A stretch of 64,000 nucleotides of DNA from Neobacillus niacini (GCF_023715785.1 NZ_JAMBOX010000007.1:124001-188000); one strand, 5' to 3'; numbered from the stretch's first letter, positions 44,081-53,406 are shown. Notes: a model not told the origin generated them from the sequence alone. Made by a program: numbers and translations.

Positions 44081-44677
44081 CTATGGCGCTGAAATGCCAA
44101 ATTTGACAAAATCCATTATGTCATCAATTAATTTATCGTCAATTTCTTTTCCATCCCATAGTATCCATTTCATACCTAGGTAATTTGTAATTCCCATGAA
44201 GCTGTAAACGAGCATTTCAGAATTAAGGCTTCTAATTTCCCCTTTTTCCATTGATTCTTCAATCCGGTTAATATAGGACTTTGCAAATTTTTCCATCGTC
44301 TTCCGATGCAGTTCTTTATCTACAAATTCTGCTTGAGGAAATAGACTGTACCAATAAGGGCGTTTTTTTACAAATTCAAATAAGGCTTTAAAGCCTGCTC
44401 TTTCAATCTCAATCCGATTGTCAATTCCTTCTGTTCTTTCTTTGATAAACAATAATAATTCCCGTTGCATCTCCCAAATAAGTGCTTCAAATATTTGATA
44501 TTTGGACTCAAAATAAGTATAAAAATTTCCAAGTGAAACCCCAGCATTTTGTGTTATTTCGGTAATACTGCTTTGATGATATCCATTTTTTCCGAATATA
44601 TATTCTGCAGACCGTAATAGCTTATTTCTAGTCTGTATTCCTCGATTGGTTTTTGGTTTGAGATGATCAATTGACAC
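44081..44677 (-). CDS. TetR-family regulator, copy 2
   Basis: 198 residues. SSITEITQNAGVSLGNFYTYF is the helix-turn-helix, and LLRSAEYIFGKNGYHQ and WYSLFPQAEFVDKELHRK are nearly the same as in copy 1 (36358-36954). The ligand-binding half differs more, so the two could react to different inducers. The start is GTG 44677 with GGAGGTGG. Two operators lie upstream, so it is probably self-regulated. Confidence 0.9.
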   Translation of the reverse strand: MSIDHLKPKTNRGIQTRNKLLRSAEYIFGKNGYHQSSITEITQNAGVSLGNFYTYFESKYQIFEALIWEMQRELLLFIKERTEGIDNRIEIERAGFKALFEFVKKRPYWYSLFPQAEFVDKELHRKTMEKFAKSYINRIEESMEKGEIRSLNSEMLVYSFMGITNYLGMKWILWDGKEIDDKLIDDIMDFVKFGISAP

Positions 44678-44707
44678 TTAAGGTGCCACCTCCAAAAAAT
44701 TATAATA

Positions 44708-44721
44708 TGAATCAACTTTCA
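44708..44721. promoter_or_regulatory. TetR-type operator site 5 (tetR copy 2)
   Basis: TGAATCAACTTTCA, exact consensus, 31 bp before the tetR start. A possible TTGTCA-16-TATCAT promoter (44728-44755) ends 6 bp upstream of it, and a TATAAT (44699-44704) directly follows it. Confidence 0.8.
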
Positions 44722-44798
44722 ATTATTATGATAAAAAAAGAGTTTGTTTTGACAAACAATCCTACAGTGGTTGCTGCTTTCTAACCATTAACAACACT

Positions 44799-44812
44799 TG
44801 AATCGGGTTTCA
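44799..44812. promoter_or_regulatory. TetR-type operator site 6
   Basis: TGAATCGGGTTTCA, one mismatch, 5 bp downstream of the -10 at 44818-44823. Confidence 0.72.
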
Positions 44813-44817
44813 AATTC

Positions 44818-44846
44818 ATTGTATATAAACAGGTAAGCGCTGTCAA
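44818..44846 (-). promoter_or_regulatory. sigma-A promoter of tetR copy 2
   Basis: Minus strand TTGACA, 17 bp, TACAAT. Operator 6 follows it and a cre-like site overlaps its -35 and spacer. Confidence 0.72.
44832..44845. promoter_or_regulatory. CcpA cre-like site in the tetR copy 2 promoter
   Basis: GGTAAGCGCTGTCA, one mismatch to TGWAANCGNTNWCA. Confidence 0.5.
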
Positions 44847-44863
44847 TTTTATTTTCCGAATGC

Positions 44864-46378
44864 TTACATTTCAAGTATATTTATTCCGATAAGATCTCTT
44901 TTTAAGATTTTTCCGATGGAGGATTTCGGCAGGGAATCTATAAATCTTATGATTCGAGGGATCTTATAATGCACCAGAAATTTTTGACAATGGTCTTTTA
45001 TATCATTTTCGTTGAGGGGATATTTGCAAACGATAAAAGCAGCTACCTCTTCTCCTAACCGATTATCCTCTAATCCGATGACTGCACATTCGACAATGCC
45101 ATGATGCTTGTACAGTACCTCCTCTATTTCTCTGGGATAAACATTATAACCTCCACGAATAATTAAATCCTTTTTCCTGTCAACGATATAGAGATAGCCT
45201 TCTTCATCTTGATAGGCAAAATCACCAGTATAGACCCAGCTGTCTTGAATCACTTCATTTGTCTCTGTTGTGTTATTATAGTAACCTTTCATTGCATTGG
45301 GTCCTTTGAACACCAATTCACCGATTTCACCCTGAATAACCTCTACTCTATCATCGCTCACTATTTTGACCTCTACCCCTGGAATGGGTAAACCAACCGA
45401 GCCTATTTTTTGTTTACCCTTGTAGGGATTTGTTGTGATTTGAGCTGTACTTTCTGTCTGACCATAGCCTTCCAAAATATCAACCTTCATCAGTTCCTTT
45501 ACCTTTTTGATTACTTCGGTTGAGATACTGGCTCCTCCCGACGCGCAAATTCTTAACGTAGAAAAATTCAAATCACTGATAATGGGAGATAGGACTAACA
45601 TGGTGTACATTGTTGGTACACCAAAGTACATGGTGATTTTTTCATTAACAATGGTTTCAAGGACATCATCAGCATGAAACCGCTCTTGTATATGAACGGT
45701 TGCGCCTTGTACAAACGGAGTCAGCATGCATTGAAGATTTCCATAGACATGAAATAACGGCAAGGTACAAAGGACACGATCATTGGAAGATACTTGCAAA
45801 ATAGCCGCTTCAGTAATAGATAGCCAATTCAAGTTTGCGTGTGTAATCATCACCCCTTTGGGACGGCCCGTTGTACCTGAAGTATATATAATGTGTGCTG
45901 TATCATCTGGATTGCACCGGACCGGTAGAAAGTCAGCTCTCGATTGTAGCAGGTCATGCCCTTTTATAACATTTGTCAGATTGATATTCTTTTCGAAACA
46001 AACTATTTTTTCTAGTGTCTTAACTTCATTTGCTATTTCCATGACCGTAGAAATTCCAAGACCATCTGTTAAAATACCAACTGAATCAGAATTATTTAGT
46101 ATAAAGGTTACTTCATTTGCTGTAAATAATGGATTAATGGGTACTACAGTTGCTCCGATTGACAATATAGCATAGTAAGAAATGATATATTCAGGGGAGT
46201 TTTGCATCATTAAACCAATATTTGTATTTCTCCTAAATCCTTTTCGGTTCAGCCCATCAGCCAAACGTAAAACATCTTTTATTAACTCTTCGTATGTGAT
46301 GAGTTGGTTTTGAAATTTAATGGCAGGCTGATGAGGTAACCGATTGGCTGTGGAAATTAATAAATCAACAATATTCAT
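44864..46378 (-). CDS. acyl-CoA ligase (AMP-binding)
   Basis: 504 residues with IYTSGTTGRPKGVMITH near residue 170, LEGYGQTESTAQIT near 295, VYTGDFAYQDEEGYLYIVDRKKD split around GD and the lysine motif SSIGKILKRDL at the end. Unlike the CaiC-like pair it keeps the catalytic lysine. AGGAGG precedes the ATG, 25 bp after the SDR gene. It probably activates a medium- or long-chain acid or a pathway intermediate. Confidence 0.9.
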   Translation of the reverse strand: MNIVDLLISTANRLPHQPAIKFQNQLITYEELIKDVLRLADGLNRKGFRRNTNIGLMMQNSPEYIISYYAILSIGATVVPINPLFTANEVTFILNNSDSVGILTDGLGISTVMEIANEVKTLEKIVCFEKNINLTNVIKGHDLLQSRADFLPVRCNPDDTAHIIYTSGTTGRPKGVMITHANLNWLSITEAAILQVSSNDRVLCTLPLFHVYGNLQCMLTPFVQGATVHIQERFHADDVLETIVNEKITMYFGVPTMYTMLVLSPIISDLNFSTLRICASGGASISTEVIKKVKELMKVDILEGYGQTESTAQITTNPYKGKQKIGSVGLPIPGVEVKIVSDDRVEVIQGEIGELVFKGPNAMKGYYNNTTETNEVIQDSWVYTGDFAYQDEEGYLYIVDRKKDLIIRGGYNVYPREIEEVLYKHHGIVECAVIGLEDNRLGEEVAAFIVCKYPLNENDIKDHCQKFLVHYKIPRIIRFIDSLPKSSIGKILKRDLIGINILEM

Positions 46379-46403
46379 CCCATTCCTCCTTTACATCACC
46401 AAT

Positions 46404-47165
46404 CTATTCAGCTGTAACACCACCATCAATACTAATGGTTTGGCCCGTCATGAAATTAGAGGCATCGGAAGCTAAGTAAAGTGCCATACAGGCAATATCA
46501 CTTGGCGCTCCTAATTTTCGTAGAGGGATCATTTTCAGCATTTTCTGCAGGAGACGTTCATCTCCAATTTCTTCCGTATTGATATCGGTACTAATTAGTC
46601 CAGGAGCAATACCATTAACAAAGATTCCATATCTGGCCCATTCCGAGGCTAGTGATTTTGTTAAATGTATGACAGCCGCCTTACTTGCACCATATGGGGC
46701 AATACGTTTAAACGTCTTCAAGCCACCTATTGATGAAACGTTAATAATCTTACCATTTCCTTGTTCCATCATGATTTTTGCTGCTTCCTGACAGGAAAAG
46801 AATAATCCCTTAATATTAATGTTAAACATAAAATCCCAATCATCACTGGTAACTTCAACAGATGGCTTCGTAATACTTACACCGGCATTGTTTACGACAA
46901 TATCCAATTGCCCAAATTCCTCGACAACCGTTTTATACATGTTTGTAATATCTTCTAAATTAGCTATGTCGCATCTTACACCTAATGCCTTCCCGCTCTT
47001 TTGAATAACCTCTTCTGCAGCGTTGTTACAGTCATCTATATTTCTGCTTGCAATGACAACTGTGGCTCCCTGGGCAGCATATGTGTTTACAATTTCTTTA
47101 CCTATGCCACGGCTCCCGCCCGTAACTAAGGCGACTTTTCCCGTTAAATCGAAAATTGCATCCAA
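46404..47165 (-). CDS. short-chain dehydrogenase/reductase
   Basis: 253 residues with VTGGSRGIGKEIVN, NNAGVSITK, SSIGGLKTFKRIAPYGASKAAV with YGASK, and VNGIAPGLISTD. Start TTG 47165 with AGGAGG. It resembles gluconate/3-oxoacyl reductases. It is the first gene of a two-gene operon with a ligase; operator 7 and a promoter are upstream. Confidence 0.85.
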   Translation of the reverse strand: MDAIFDLTGKVALVTGGSRGIGKEIVNTYAAQGATVVIASRNIDDCNNAAEEVIQKSGKALGVRCDIANLEDITNMYKTVVEEFGQLDIVVNNAGVSITKPSVEVTSDDWDFMFNINIKGLFFSCQEAAKIMMEQGNGKIINVSSIGGLKTFKRIAPYGASKAAVIHLTKSLASEWARYGIFVNGIAPGLISTDINTEEIGDERLLQKMLKMIPLRKLGAPSDIACMALYLASDASNFMTGQTISIDGGVTAE

Positions 47166-47227
47166 TTAAGTAAACCTCCTACTAATTAATTATGATTTTT
47201 GATATTACTTTGGACATAAACGAAAAG

Positions 47228-47241
47228 TGAATCAACTTTCA
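47228..47241. promoter_or_regulatory. TetR-type operator site 7
   Basis: TGAATCAACTTTCA, exact consensus, 7 bp downstream of the -10. Confidence 0.82.
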
Positions 47242-47248
47242 TAATTAA

Positions 47249-47277
47249 TTTTAAGTCCCAACTATCAATCTTGTCAA
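47249..47277 (-). promoter_or_regulatory. promoter of the SDR-ligase operon
   Basis: Minus strand TTGACA, 17 bp, TTAAAA (weak -10), then operator 7, the same layout as the other promoters of this regulon. Confidence 0.6.
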
Positions 47278-47292
47278 TTTAAATATTGAATA

Positions 47293-48852
47293 TTATAACT
47301 TTTCAAAATTATCTGCATAGGTTCTTAGTTTTGTCTTTAGAATTTTTCCTGAAGCATTCCTTGGTAACTCTTCTAAAAATTCAACATAGCGCGGTTTTTT
47401 ATAGCTGGCACTTCTTTCGGAACAATAGTGAATAATTTCCTGTTCAGAGAGTTTCTTTCCTGGTTTTGGAACAATGTATGCTTTGACCGTTTCACCCCAC
47501 TTTTCATCTGGGACTCCAACTACAGCTGCATCAAAGATATCTGGGTGTGTATATAATACTTCCTCAATTTCCTTCGGATAAATATTCTCCCCACCGCTAA
47601 TAATCATGTCCTTTTTACGATCTACCACTGTGAGATACCCATCTTCGTCATAGGTAACGAGGTCGCCACTATGAAACCAACCACCTTTAAAGGCTTCTTC
47701 AGTAGCAGCCGGGTTATTATAGTATTCCTTCATAACAGTGGGTCCTCGATAAATGATTTCTCCTACTTCCCCCGGACGGCAATCATTCATATCTTCATCT
47801 ACTACCCTTATTTCAATATTTGAAAATGGAAGCCCAACGGACCCGGATTTAATGAGAGAATCACCAGCCTTCAATGTGGAAGTACTAAAAGTCTCCGTAT
47901 GCCCAAAAGTATCGTAAACGTTTGCATTTGGAAAGTGTTCCATCAATTTTTTCTTAAGCTCAAGTGGTGTAGTTGCAGCAGCTGTGCAAATAACTCGTAA
48001 TCTCCCAACATGATAATCTTGAAAATTAGGGACCTGTAGTAATAAATTCCACATAGACGGAACCATAAAGGCATAGGATACCTTCTCTGCATCAAATGTT
48101 TCCAGTACAGCATTCGGGTCAAATTTACTGTGAATAATGGACGTCCCGCCAACTAAAACAATCATGGTCATAGCAGAAATTCCGCCAACATGAAACAGCG
48201 GGGTCGTTATGAGCTGCACTTCATCCTTGGTAAGACCACATTCTAGTGTCATATTAACAGCATTCATAAATGCATTTTTGTGAGTAAGCACAGCCCCTTT
48301 AGGCCTTCCTGTTGTTCCGGAGGTATACACGATAAGCAAGTCATCGTCATCTTCCAGATATTCCAGTTTCGGCTGTAACGTGCTTTTAAACATGCTATCA
48401 TAAAATAGGAAGCCATCCTCTTTTAATGCATCATACGGATCAACAATTACCACGCCAGATAATTTTGGAAGTTTACTGCGAATTTCTTGTATTACATAGG
48501 TAAAATCATCATGAGCAACGAGTATTTTAACATCGGAATTACCCAATATGTACTCTACTTCACTTTTTTGCAATCTAAAGTTCACAGGAACAATGACGGC
48601 CCCGATTCGGGCTAGAGCAAAAAATACCTCAATAAATTCAATAGAATTATAGAGCAGTACGCCTACTTTATCACCCTTGAATATTCCCCTTGATTGGAAC
48701 CATCCGGCTATGTTGTCAACCCTGCTTTGAAGCATCCCATAAGTCATCCGGGTATTACCATGTACTAAAGCAGTTTTTTGAGGAAATCGACGTGCTGATC
48801 TATTTAACATTTCATCAGCTAATAATTGCTTTGCTCTTTGATATTCCATCAT
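47293..48852 (-). CDS. acyl-CoA ligase (fatty-acid type, AMP-binding)
   Basis: 519 residues with VYTSGTTGRPKGAVLTH near residue 178, YDTFGHTETFSTSTL near 310, WFHSGDLVTYDEDGYLTVVDRKKDMI split, and NASGKILKTKLR with the catalytic lysine. GGAGGAG precedes the ATG. Its own promoter at 48939-48967 lacks the TGAATCA site and has another palindrome, so it may answer to a different regulator. Confidence 0.9.
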   Translation of the reverse strand: MMEYQRAKQLLADEMLNRSARRFPQKTALVHGNTRMTYGMLQSRVDNIAGWFQSRGIFKGDKVGVLLYNSIEFIEVFFALARIGAVIVPVNFRLQKSEVEYILGNSDVKILVAHDDFTYVIQEIRSKLPKLSGVVIVDPYDALKEDGFLFYDSMFKSTLQPKLEYLEDDDDLLIVYTSGTTGRPKGAVLTHKNAFMNAVNMTLECGLTKDEVQLITTPLFHVGGISAMTMIVLVGGTSIIHSKFDPNAVLETFDAEKVSYAFMVPSMWNLLLQVPNFQDYHVGRLRVICTAAATTPLELKKKLMEHFPNANVYDTFGHTETFSTSTLKAGDSLIKSGSVGLPFSNIEIRVVDEDMNDCRPGEVGEIIYRGPTVMKEYYNNPAATEEAFKGGWFHSGDLVTYDEDGYLTVVDRKKDMIISGGENIYPKEIEEVLYTHPDIFDAAVVGVPDEKWGETVKAYIVPKPGKKLSEQEIIHYCSERSASYKKPRYVEFLEELPRNASGKILKTKLRTYADNFEKL

Positions 48853-48938
48853 TTATCCACTCCTCCATTTTGGTCATAACCTTCGTTTAAAGGAAATAAA
48901 TAATCATATTTTCCCAATCCCACCTTTTTATGGGGATA

Positions 48939-48967
48939 ATTATATCTGAATATTCAGTATACATCAA
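48939..48967 (-). promoter_or_regulatory. sigma-A promoter with internal palindrome
   Basis: Minus strand TTGATG, 17 bp, TATAAT. The spacer contains the perfect palindrome CTGAATATTCAG (48946-48957), a likely operator. Confidence 0.72.
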
Positions 48968-49092
48968 GCTACATCCTTGCATCAGAGTTTTTTCTTATCA
49001 TGTATGGCATTAAAACTCCTCCTCCAATTTTTTATAGGTACTTTGTATCAATTGCTTTTTTACGACAGAAGGTTATTCATTTATTTAGATTT

Positions 49093-49177
49093 AAGGTAAT
49101 GACATGAGTACTTAAACTCCAAATAGAACGATACTAATAAGTCCGTCGCGCTACCCTACCGTATATGTCATTACCTT
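49093..49177. repeat. inverted repeat with perfect 13-bp arms
   Basis: AAGGTAATGACAT (49093-49105) and ATGTCATTACCTT (49165-49177) are exact complements around 59 bp. It may be a long terminator hairpin or the shell of a small inverted-repeat element. Confidence 0.65.
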
Positions 49178-49231
49178 TTGGGCAACAAAAAAATCCATGG
49201 ACATTTACAGCAAACGTTTTATCCCCTTTTA

Positions 49232-50008
49232 TTAAGTTGCTAAAGCACCCCCATCAATCGCCAAATAGTGTCCCGTCATATGAGATGCAAATTCGGATCC
49301 TAGAAAAAGCACTTTATGTGCAATCTCGATAGCCTCGGCATACCTGCCATCTGGAATCGCTTTTTCTCGTGAGGATAAGAAAGCTTCCGGATCGGATGGA
49401 GAAACCCCATTCTCGATGGAACGCATCATGCGGGTATGAACAGCACCAGGACAAATTGCATTTACACGAATCCCTTCCCGTGCCACTTCTAGTGCAACTG
49501 TCTTTGTCATTCCTATCACGGCATGCTTACTCGCGGTATAGGCAACAAACCCAGGAGCCCCAACTAGTCCTGCAGCGGAAGCGGTGTTAATGATAGCTCC
49601 GCTTCTTTGACGAATCATTTCAGGCAATACATATTTCATCCCTAAAAATACGCCTCTGACATTAATATCCATCACTTTGTTAAAGATTTCTTCTGGATAC
49701 TCCGTTGTGGGCTTGATAACCCCCTCCCAACCCGCGTTGTTAGAGAAAACATCTATTCGATTGAAGCGTGCGATGGTTTGATTCACATAATTTTTCACAT
49801 CCGATGGATTGGAAACATCTGCATGGATGAAGATGCCTTCCCTTCCTTCTTTTTTAATGAGAGATACCGTCTCCTCCCCCATCTTTTGGTCAATATCAAC
49901 ACACACTACATCTGCACCTGCTTTGGCAAACTCTATGCATATCGATCTGCCAATCCCTGATGCTCCTCCTGTCACTAATGCCACCTTGCCAGTATAATCA
50001 ATCTTCAC
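49232..50008 (-). CDS. short-chain dehydrogenase/reductase
   Basis: 258 residues with VTGGASGIGRSICIEF, NNAGWEG, NTASAAG and AYTASKHAVIG. GTG at 50008 is chosen as the start since GAGGGGTGG lies directly upstream; a longer frame to 50092 has no ribosome site. It is the last gene of the OYE-SDR-ligase-SDR-SDR run. Likely a hydroxyacyl dehydrogenase. Confidence 0.83.
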   Translation of the reverse strand: MKIDYTGKVALVTGGASGIGRSICIEFAKAGADVVCVDIDQKMGEETVSLIKKEGREGIFIHADVSNPSDVKNYVNQTIARFNRIDVFSNNAGWEGVIKPTTEYPEEIFNKVMDINVRGVFLGMKYVLPEMIRQRSGAIINTASAAGLVGAPGFVAYTASKHAVIGMTKTVALEVAREGIRVNAICPGAVHTRMMRSIENGVSPSDPEAFLSSREKAIPDGRYAEAIEIAHKVLFLGSEFASHMTGHYLAIDGGALAT

Positions 50009-50115
50009 TTTGTCCACCCCTCTATTTATTAAAAGGTCACCTGCGACCATCGTAATAATAGCTAAGAAATAAAGGGTACAGGTGCCTTTCAAATTTATAA
50101 GTTGCTTGTTTCCTT

Positions 50116-50886
50116 TTACGCACTATAACCACCATCAACGTTAATAATTTGACCATTTACATAGCTGGAAGCATCAGAAATAAGGAAGTCCACGACATCG
50201 GCTATTTCTCTTAGCTGCCCTCTACGTGATAATGGGGTTTGAGCAAGAACACTATTTACTAGATTTCGAGTAACCTCATCTCCAGAATCGAATTTTTTAT
50301 GAATACTGTTCGTTTCAGTTACTCCCGGAGCGACACCATTCACGCGAATCCCATCTGGGCCATATTCACGTGCAGCCATCCGCAGCAGTCCTTCGACAGC
50401 CATTTTTGGTATCGTAGACATTCCATCATATTCAATGGTCCGGCTAGTCACATTGGTTAGGAAAAGGACAATCGAGCCTCCCCCCTCTTGCTGGAGCAGT
50501 GGAATTCCGTGCTTTAAGATATTATAGGTGCCGATCACATCTGTCTCGATGATGGAGCGAAATAAATCATCATCATAATCTGTAATTTTCTTAATTTTAA
50601 AGGGTGTACCAGTTGCGGAAACGATAGAATCAATCCCGCCCCATTGCTCTTTTACTAAGTTGTAAAAGGAGCTGACAGATTCGGGATTAGTGATCTCAAC
50701 TTTACCTATTTCAGCTTTACCGCCTGCCTCACGGATTGCTTTAGCTGTTGCTTCTGCTTTTTCCTTATTAGTTCTATAGGCAATCGTAATCGCTGCATTT
50801 TCAGCAAGCTTCGATGAAATCGCACCCCCTTGTGCACCGCTTCCTCCAAAAATGACAATTCGTTTTTGTTTTTTACTATTTTCCAT
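50116..50886 (-). CDS. atypical short-chain dehydrogenase/reductase
   Basis: 256 residues. The cofactor loop reads FGGSGAQGGAISSKL in place of TGxxxGIG, SATGTPF replaces NNAG, and the catalytic site region (SRTIEYDGMSTIPKMAVEG) has no YxxxK. The C-terminus (VNGVAPGVTETN, INVDGGYSA) is normal. It may have altered catalysis or be a non-dehydrogenase SDR. AAGAGGTG precedes the ATG. It is between an SDR and the CaiC-like ligase. Confidence 0.75.
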   Translation of the reverse strand: MENSKKQKRIVIFGGSGAQGGAISSKLAENAAITIAYRTNKEKAEATAKAIREAGGKAEIGKVEITNPESVSSFYNLVKEQWGGIDSIVSATGTPFKIKKITDYDDDLFRSIIETDVIGTYNILKHGIPLLQQEGGGSIVLFLTNVTSRTIEYDGMSTIPKMAVEGLLRMAAREYGPDGIRVNGVAPGVTETNSIHKKFDSGDEVTRNLVNSVLAQTPLSRRGQLREIADVVDFLISDASSYVNGQIINVDGGYSA

Positions 50887-50952
50887 AATTACTTCACCTC
50901 TTAATAGATTTATAATGGAAAAGAATTTAAAACTATCTAAAACAGTACAAAA

Positions 50953-52539
50953 TTAACGTAACACTTGATAACCGACACGTTCACGATCCCATGTGTCGTT
51001 CGTAATGCCTTCTTCGCGTAGCTTGTATTTTTGAACTCTTTGAGAAGGAGTCCGAGGGAATTCTGTTACAAATCTTACAAAGCGAGGGAGGGCAAAGTAA
51101 GCCATTCGTGGCTGACAAAAATCCAGCAGTTCCTCTGGTGTTAGCGCTTCCCCTTCTTTTACAATGACAACAGCCATAACTTCTTCTTCACCCAGCTCTG
51201 ATGGAACGCCAATTGCGGCTGAATCAAGGACCTTTGGATGATCGTTAAGAACTACTTCCACTTCAAAGGAGGAAATGTTTTCACCGCGTCTTCTGATAGC
51301 ATCTTTTTGCCGATCGATAAAATATATATATCCATCTTTGTCCATTCGGCCCCGGTCCCCAGTATGTAACCATAAATTTTGCCAGGTTTTTAACGTGGCT
51401 TCCGGCATTTTATAATATTCCGTAAACATGATGCCTGGTTCTTTTGGTCTGATAACGATTTCTCCAGCTACACCTGGCGGGCATGGATAATCCTCTTCAT
51501 CATGAATCTCAACATCATAATAAGGAGCGGCTATTCCACAAGAGCCCTTGCGGAAGGATTCGGATGGGTTGTTGGTTACTGTTCCACCCTCAGTTAAACC
51601 ATATATTTCACTGATTTGAACACCGTATCGGTCTTGAAAGTCATCATATAGGTCAAGTGGAGTTGGTCCTCCAAAAGCCTTTCGAACCAAATGTTCTCTA
51701 TCTTCAGGGCGTTCAGGCTGTTTCATAAGGATGGTGATTAATGATCCCATGAAATTAAAGGCGGTTATTTTCTCGATCCGGCAAATATCCCAGAATCTTG
51801 ATGCTGAAAACTTATCATGTAAAACCACATCACAATCAGCTAAAAGCGCAGCGAGAACGGTCGTATAACGAGCATTTGCATGAAATAGCGGGAATACGGT
51901 AAACAATCGGTCATTGGGACCATACTTCATTACCTCACAACAGTTTGAAGCATTCTTGAAATTGGAGCGATGGGTGAGTACAACTCCTTTGGATGGCCCT
52001 GTGGTTCCCGAAGTAAAAAGGATAATAGAAGGGTCGGTTGGTTTAATCTCTACCTCTATCGGTGCATCACTTGATTTATCAAGAATACTAGCAATGGAAT
52101 GAGTAGTAATGAGACCTGGGACTGGTTTTTCATTATCTCCTACCACAATGACATGACGGAGATGGGTCAGATCGTCTAGTATATCGATTAATCGATCGAC
52201 CCATTGTGAAGAAATGATGATGGCTTGACACTCAGCTTTATTTAAAATATACGTCAGCAGGTGCCCACGGAAAGCAACATTGATAGGAACTTCAATGACA
52301 CCAATCTTAGCCAAGCCTAGCCATGTATATAAAGCTTCCGGACAATTTGGAAGCATCGAAGCACAGGTTTGACCTTTTGTGAGTCCCAAATCAGTTATAT
52401 AATGGGCCACTTTATTCCCATTAGAATTGAACTGATGATAGGTCACATCCTCCTGTTCAAAGCGGACAAATCTTATGTGAGATTTGGCGGATGCACGGTA
52501 TTCAACTAATTTTCCAAATGTTTCAATTCCACTGTACAT
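50953..52539 (-). CDS. acyl-CoA ligase, CaiC-like, copy 2
   Basis: 528 residues, clearly paralogous to 23873-25462 over its whole length (ends LREEGITNDTWDRERVGYQV against LRQEGITLDTWDRERAGYEV). It has LFTSGTTGPSKGVVLTH, SEIYGLTEGGTVTNNP and LHTGDRGRMDKDGYIYFIDR, and like copy 1 it has SQRVQKYKLR in place of SGK. AAGGAG precedes the ATG. It lies between two SDR genes. Confidence 0.88.
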   Translation of the reverse strand: MYSGIETFGKLVEYRASAKSHIRFVRFEQEDVTYHQFNSNGNKVAHYITDLGLTKGQTCASMLPNCPEALYTWLGLAKIGVIEVPINVAFRGHLLTYILNKAECQAIIISSQWVDRLIDILDDLTHLRHVIVVGDNEKPVPGLITTHSIASILDKSSDAPIEVEIKPTDPSIILFTSGTTGPSKGVVLTHRSNFKNASNCCEVMKYGPNDRLFTVFPLFHANARYTTVLAALLADCDVVLHDKFSASRFWDICRIEKITAFNFMGSLITILMKQPERPEDREHLVRKAFGGPTPLDLYDDFQDRYGVQISEIYGLTEGGTVTNNPSESFRKGSCGIAAPYYDVEIHDEEDYPCPPGVAGEIVIRPKEPGIMFTEYYKMPEATLKTWQNLWLHTGDRGRMDKDGYIYFIDRQKDAIRRRGENISSFEVEVVLNDHPKVLDSAAIGVPSELGEEEVMAVVIVKEGEALTPEELLDFCQPRMAYFALPRFVRFVTEFPRTPSQRVQKYKLREEGITNDTWDRERVGYQVLR

Positions 52540-52602
52540 AGTTTCTCTCCTTTTAAAATTCTTCTCTATCCATTTACCGTCGATTATTATATTTTTATAA
52601 CC

Positions 52603-53406
52603 CTATTCAACCTTTCTAGTATATTGGCTTGCGCCTTGACCTCCATCGATTGGAATCACTACACCATTAATAAACGCTGCTTCTCCTGATAAAAGAAAGG
52701 CGACTAAACGGGCCACTTCTTCTGGCTTGCCGAGCCGTTTAGCAGGGATTCCATCAGCATGTTTCTTTGCCAAAGCCTCCCAGTCTTCGGAATTCATAGA
52801 TTTAAAATTTCCAATCAGCATATTTGTTGCAATTGGACCAGGTGCAATCCCGTTTACGCTTATACCAAACTCCGCGTATTCGATTGCCGCTGCTTTTGTT
52901 AATCCGACTACTCCGTGTTTTGCCGCTACATAACCAGGCTTATCTAAGATTCCGCGTATCCCTGCAACAGAAGCAGTGTTAACAATGTACCCCTCACCCT
53001 GTTTCTTCATGATTTCAAGTACATATTTCAACCCATAAAAGACACCATTCAAGTTAACATCTATTAATTTTGAGAACAGCCCACTGTCATATTCAGCAGT
53101 TGGGGCATTTCCACCGGCAATACCGGCATTGTTGAAAAAGCCATCAATTTTACCGTACTCACGAATGGTATTGTCAACATATCTTTTTACATTTTCCTCA
53201 TTGGAAACATCCGCTGTCAAAACGATGATTTGGGTATCAGGTGAATCCTCCAAAATCAGACCTTTTGTCTCATGAAGTGTCTCCATGTTTTTGTCCACAA
53301 GAGAAAGCTTTGCTCCCTCAGCAGCACATTGAATCGCTGTCGCACGGCCCAAGCCTGAACCTGCACCCGTTATTAACACAACTTTATCGGTAAACCGTTT
53401 AAACAT
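52603..53406 (-). CDS. short-chain dehydrogenase/reductase
   Basis: 267 residues with ITGAGSGLGRATAIQC, NNAGIAGGN, NTASVAGIRG, PGYVAAKHGVVG and VNGIAPGPIATN. CAGGGGGCTG precedes the ATG. It lies between the OYE-type gene and the ligase and is probably an alcohol dehydrogenase of the pathway. Confidence 0.85.
   Translation of the reverse strand: MFKRFTDKVVLITGAGSGLGRATAIQCAAEGAKLSLVDKNMETLHETKGLILEDSPDTQIIVLTADVSNEENVKRYVDNTIREYGKIDGFFNNAGIAGGNAPTAEYDSGLFSKLIDVNLNGVFYGLKYVLEIMKKQGEGYIVNTASVAGIRGILDKPGYVAAKHGVVGLTKAAAIEYAEFGISVNGIAPGPIATNMLIGNFKSMNSEDWEALAKKHADGIPAKRLGKPEEVARLVAFLLSGEAAFINGVVIPIDGGQGASQYTRKVE

Larger units (their letters stand above)
48853..49231. other. intergenic region with promoter and inverted repeat
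   Basis: Holds the ligase promoter (48939-48967) and an 85-bp inverted-repeat element (49093-49177); no gene seen. Confidence 0.5.
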
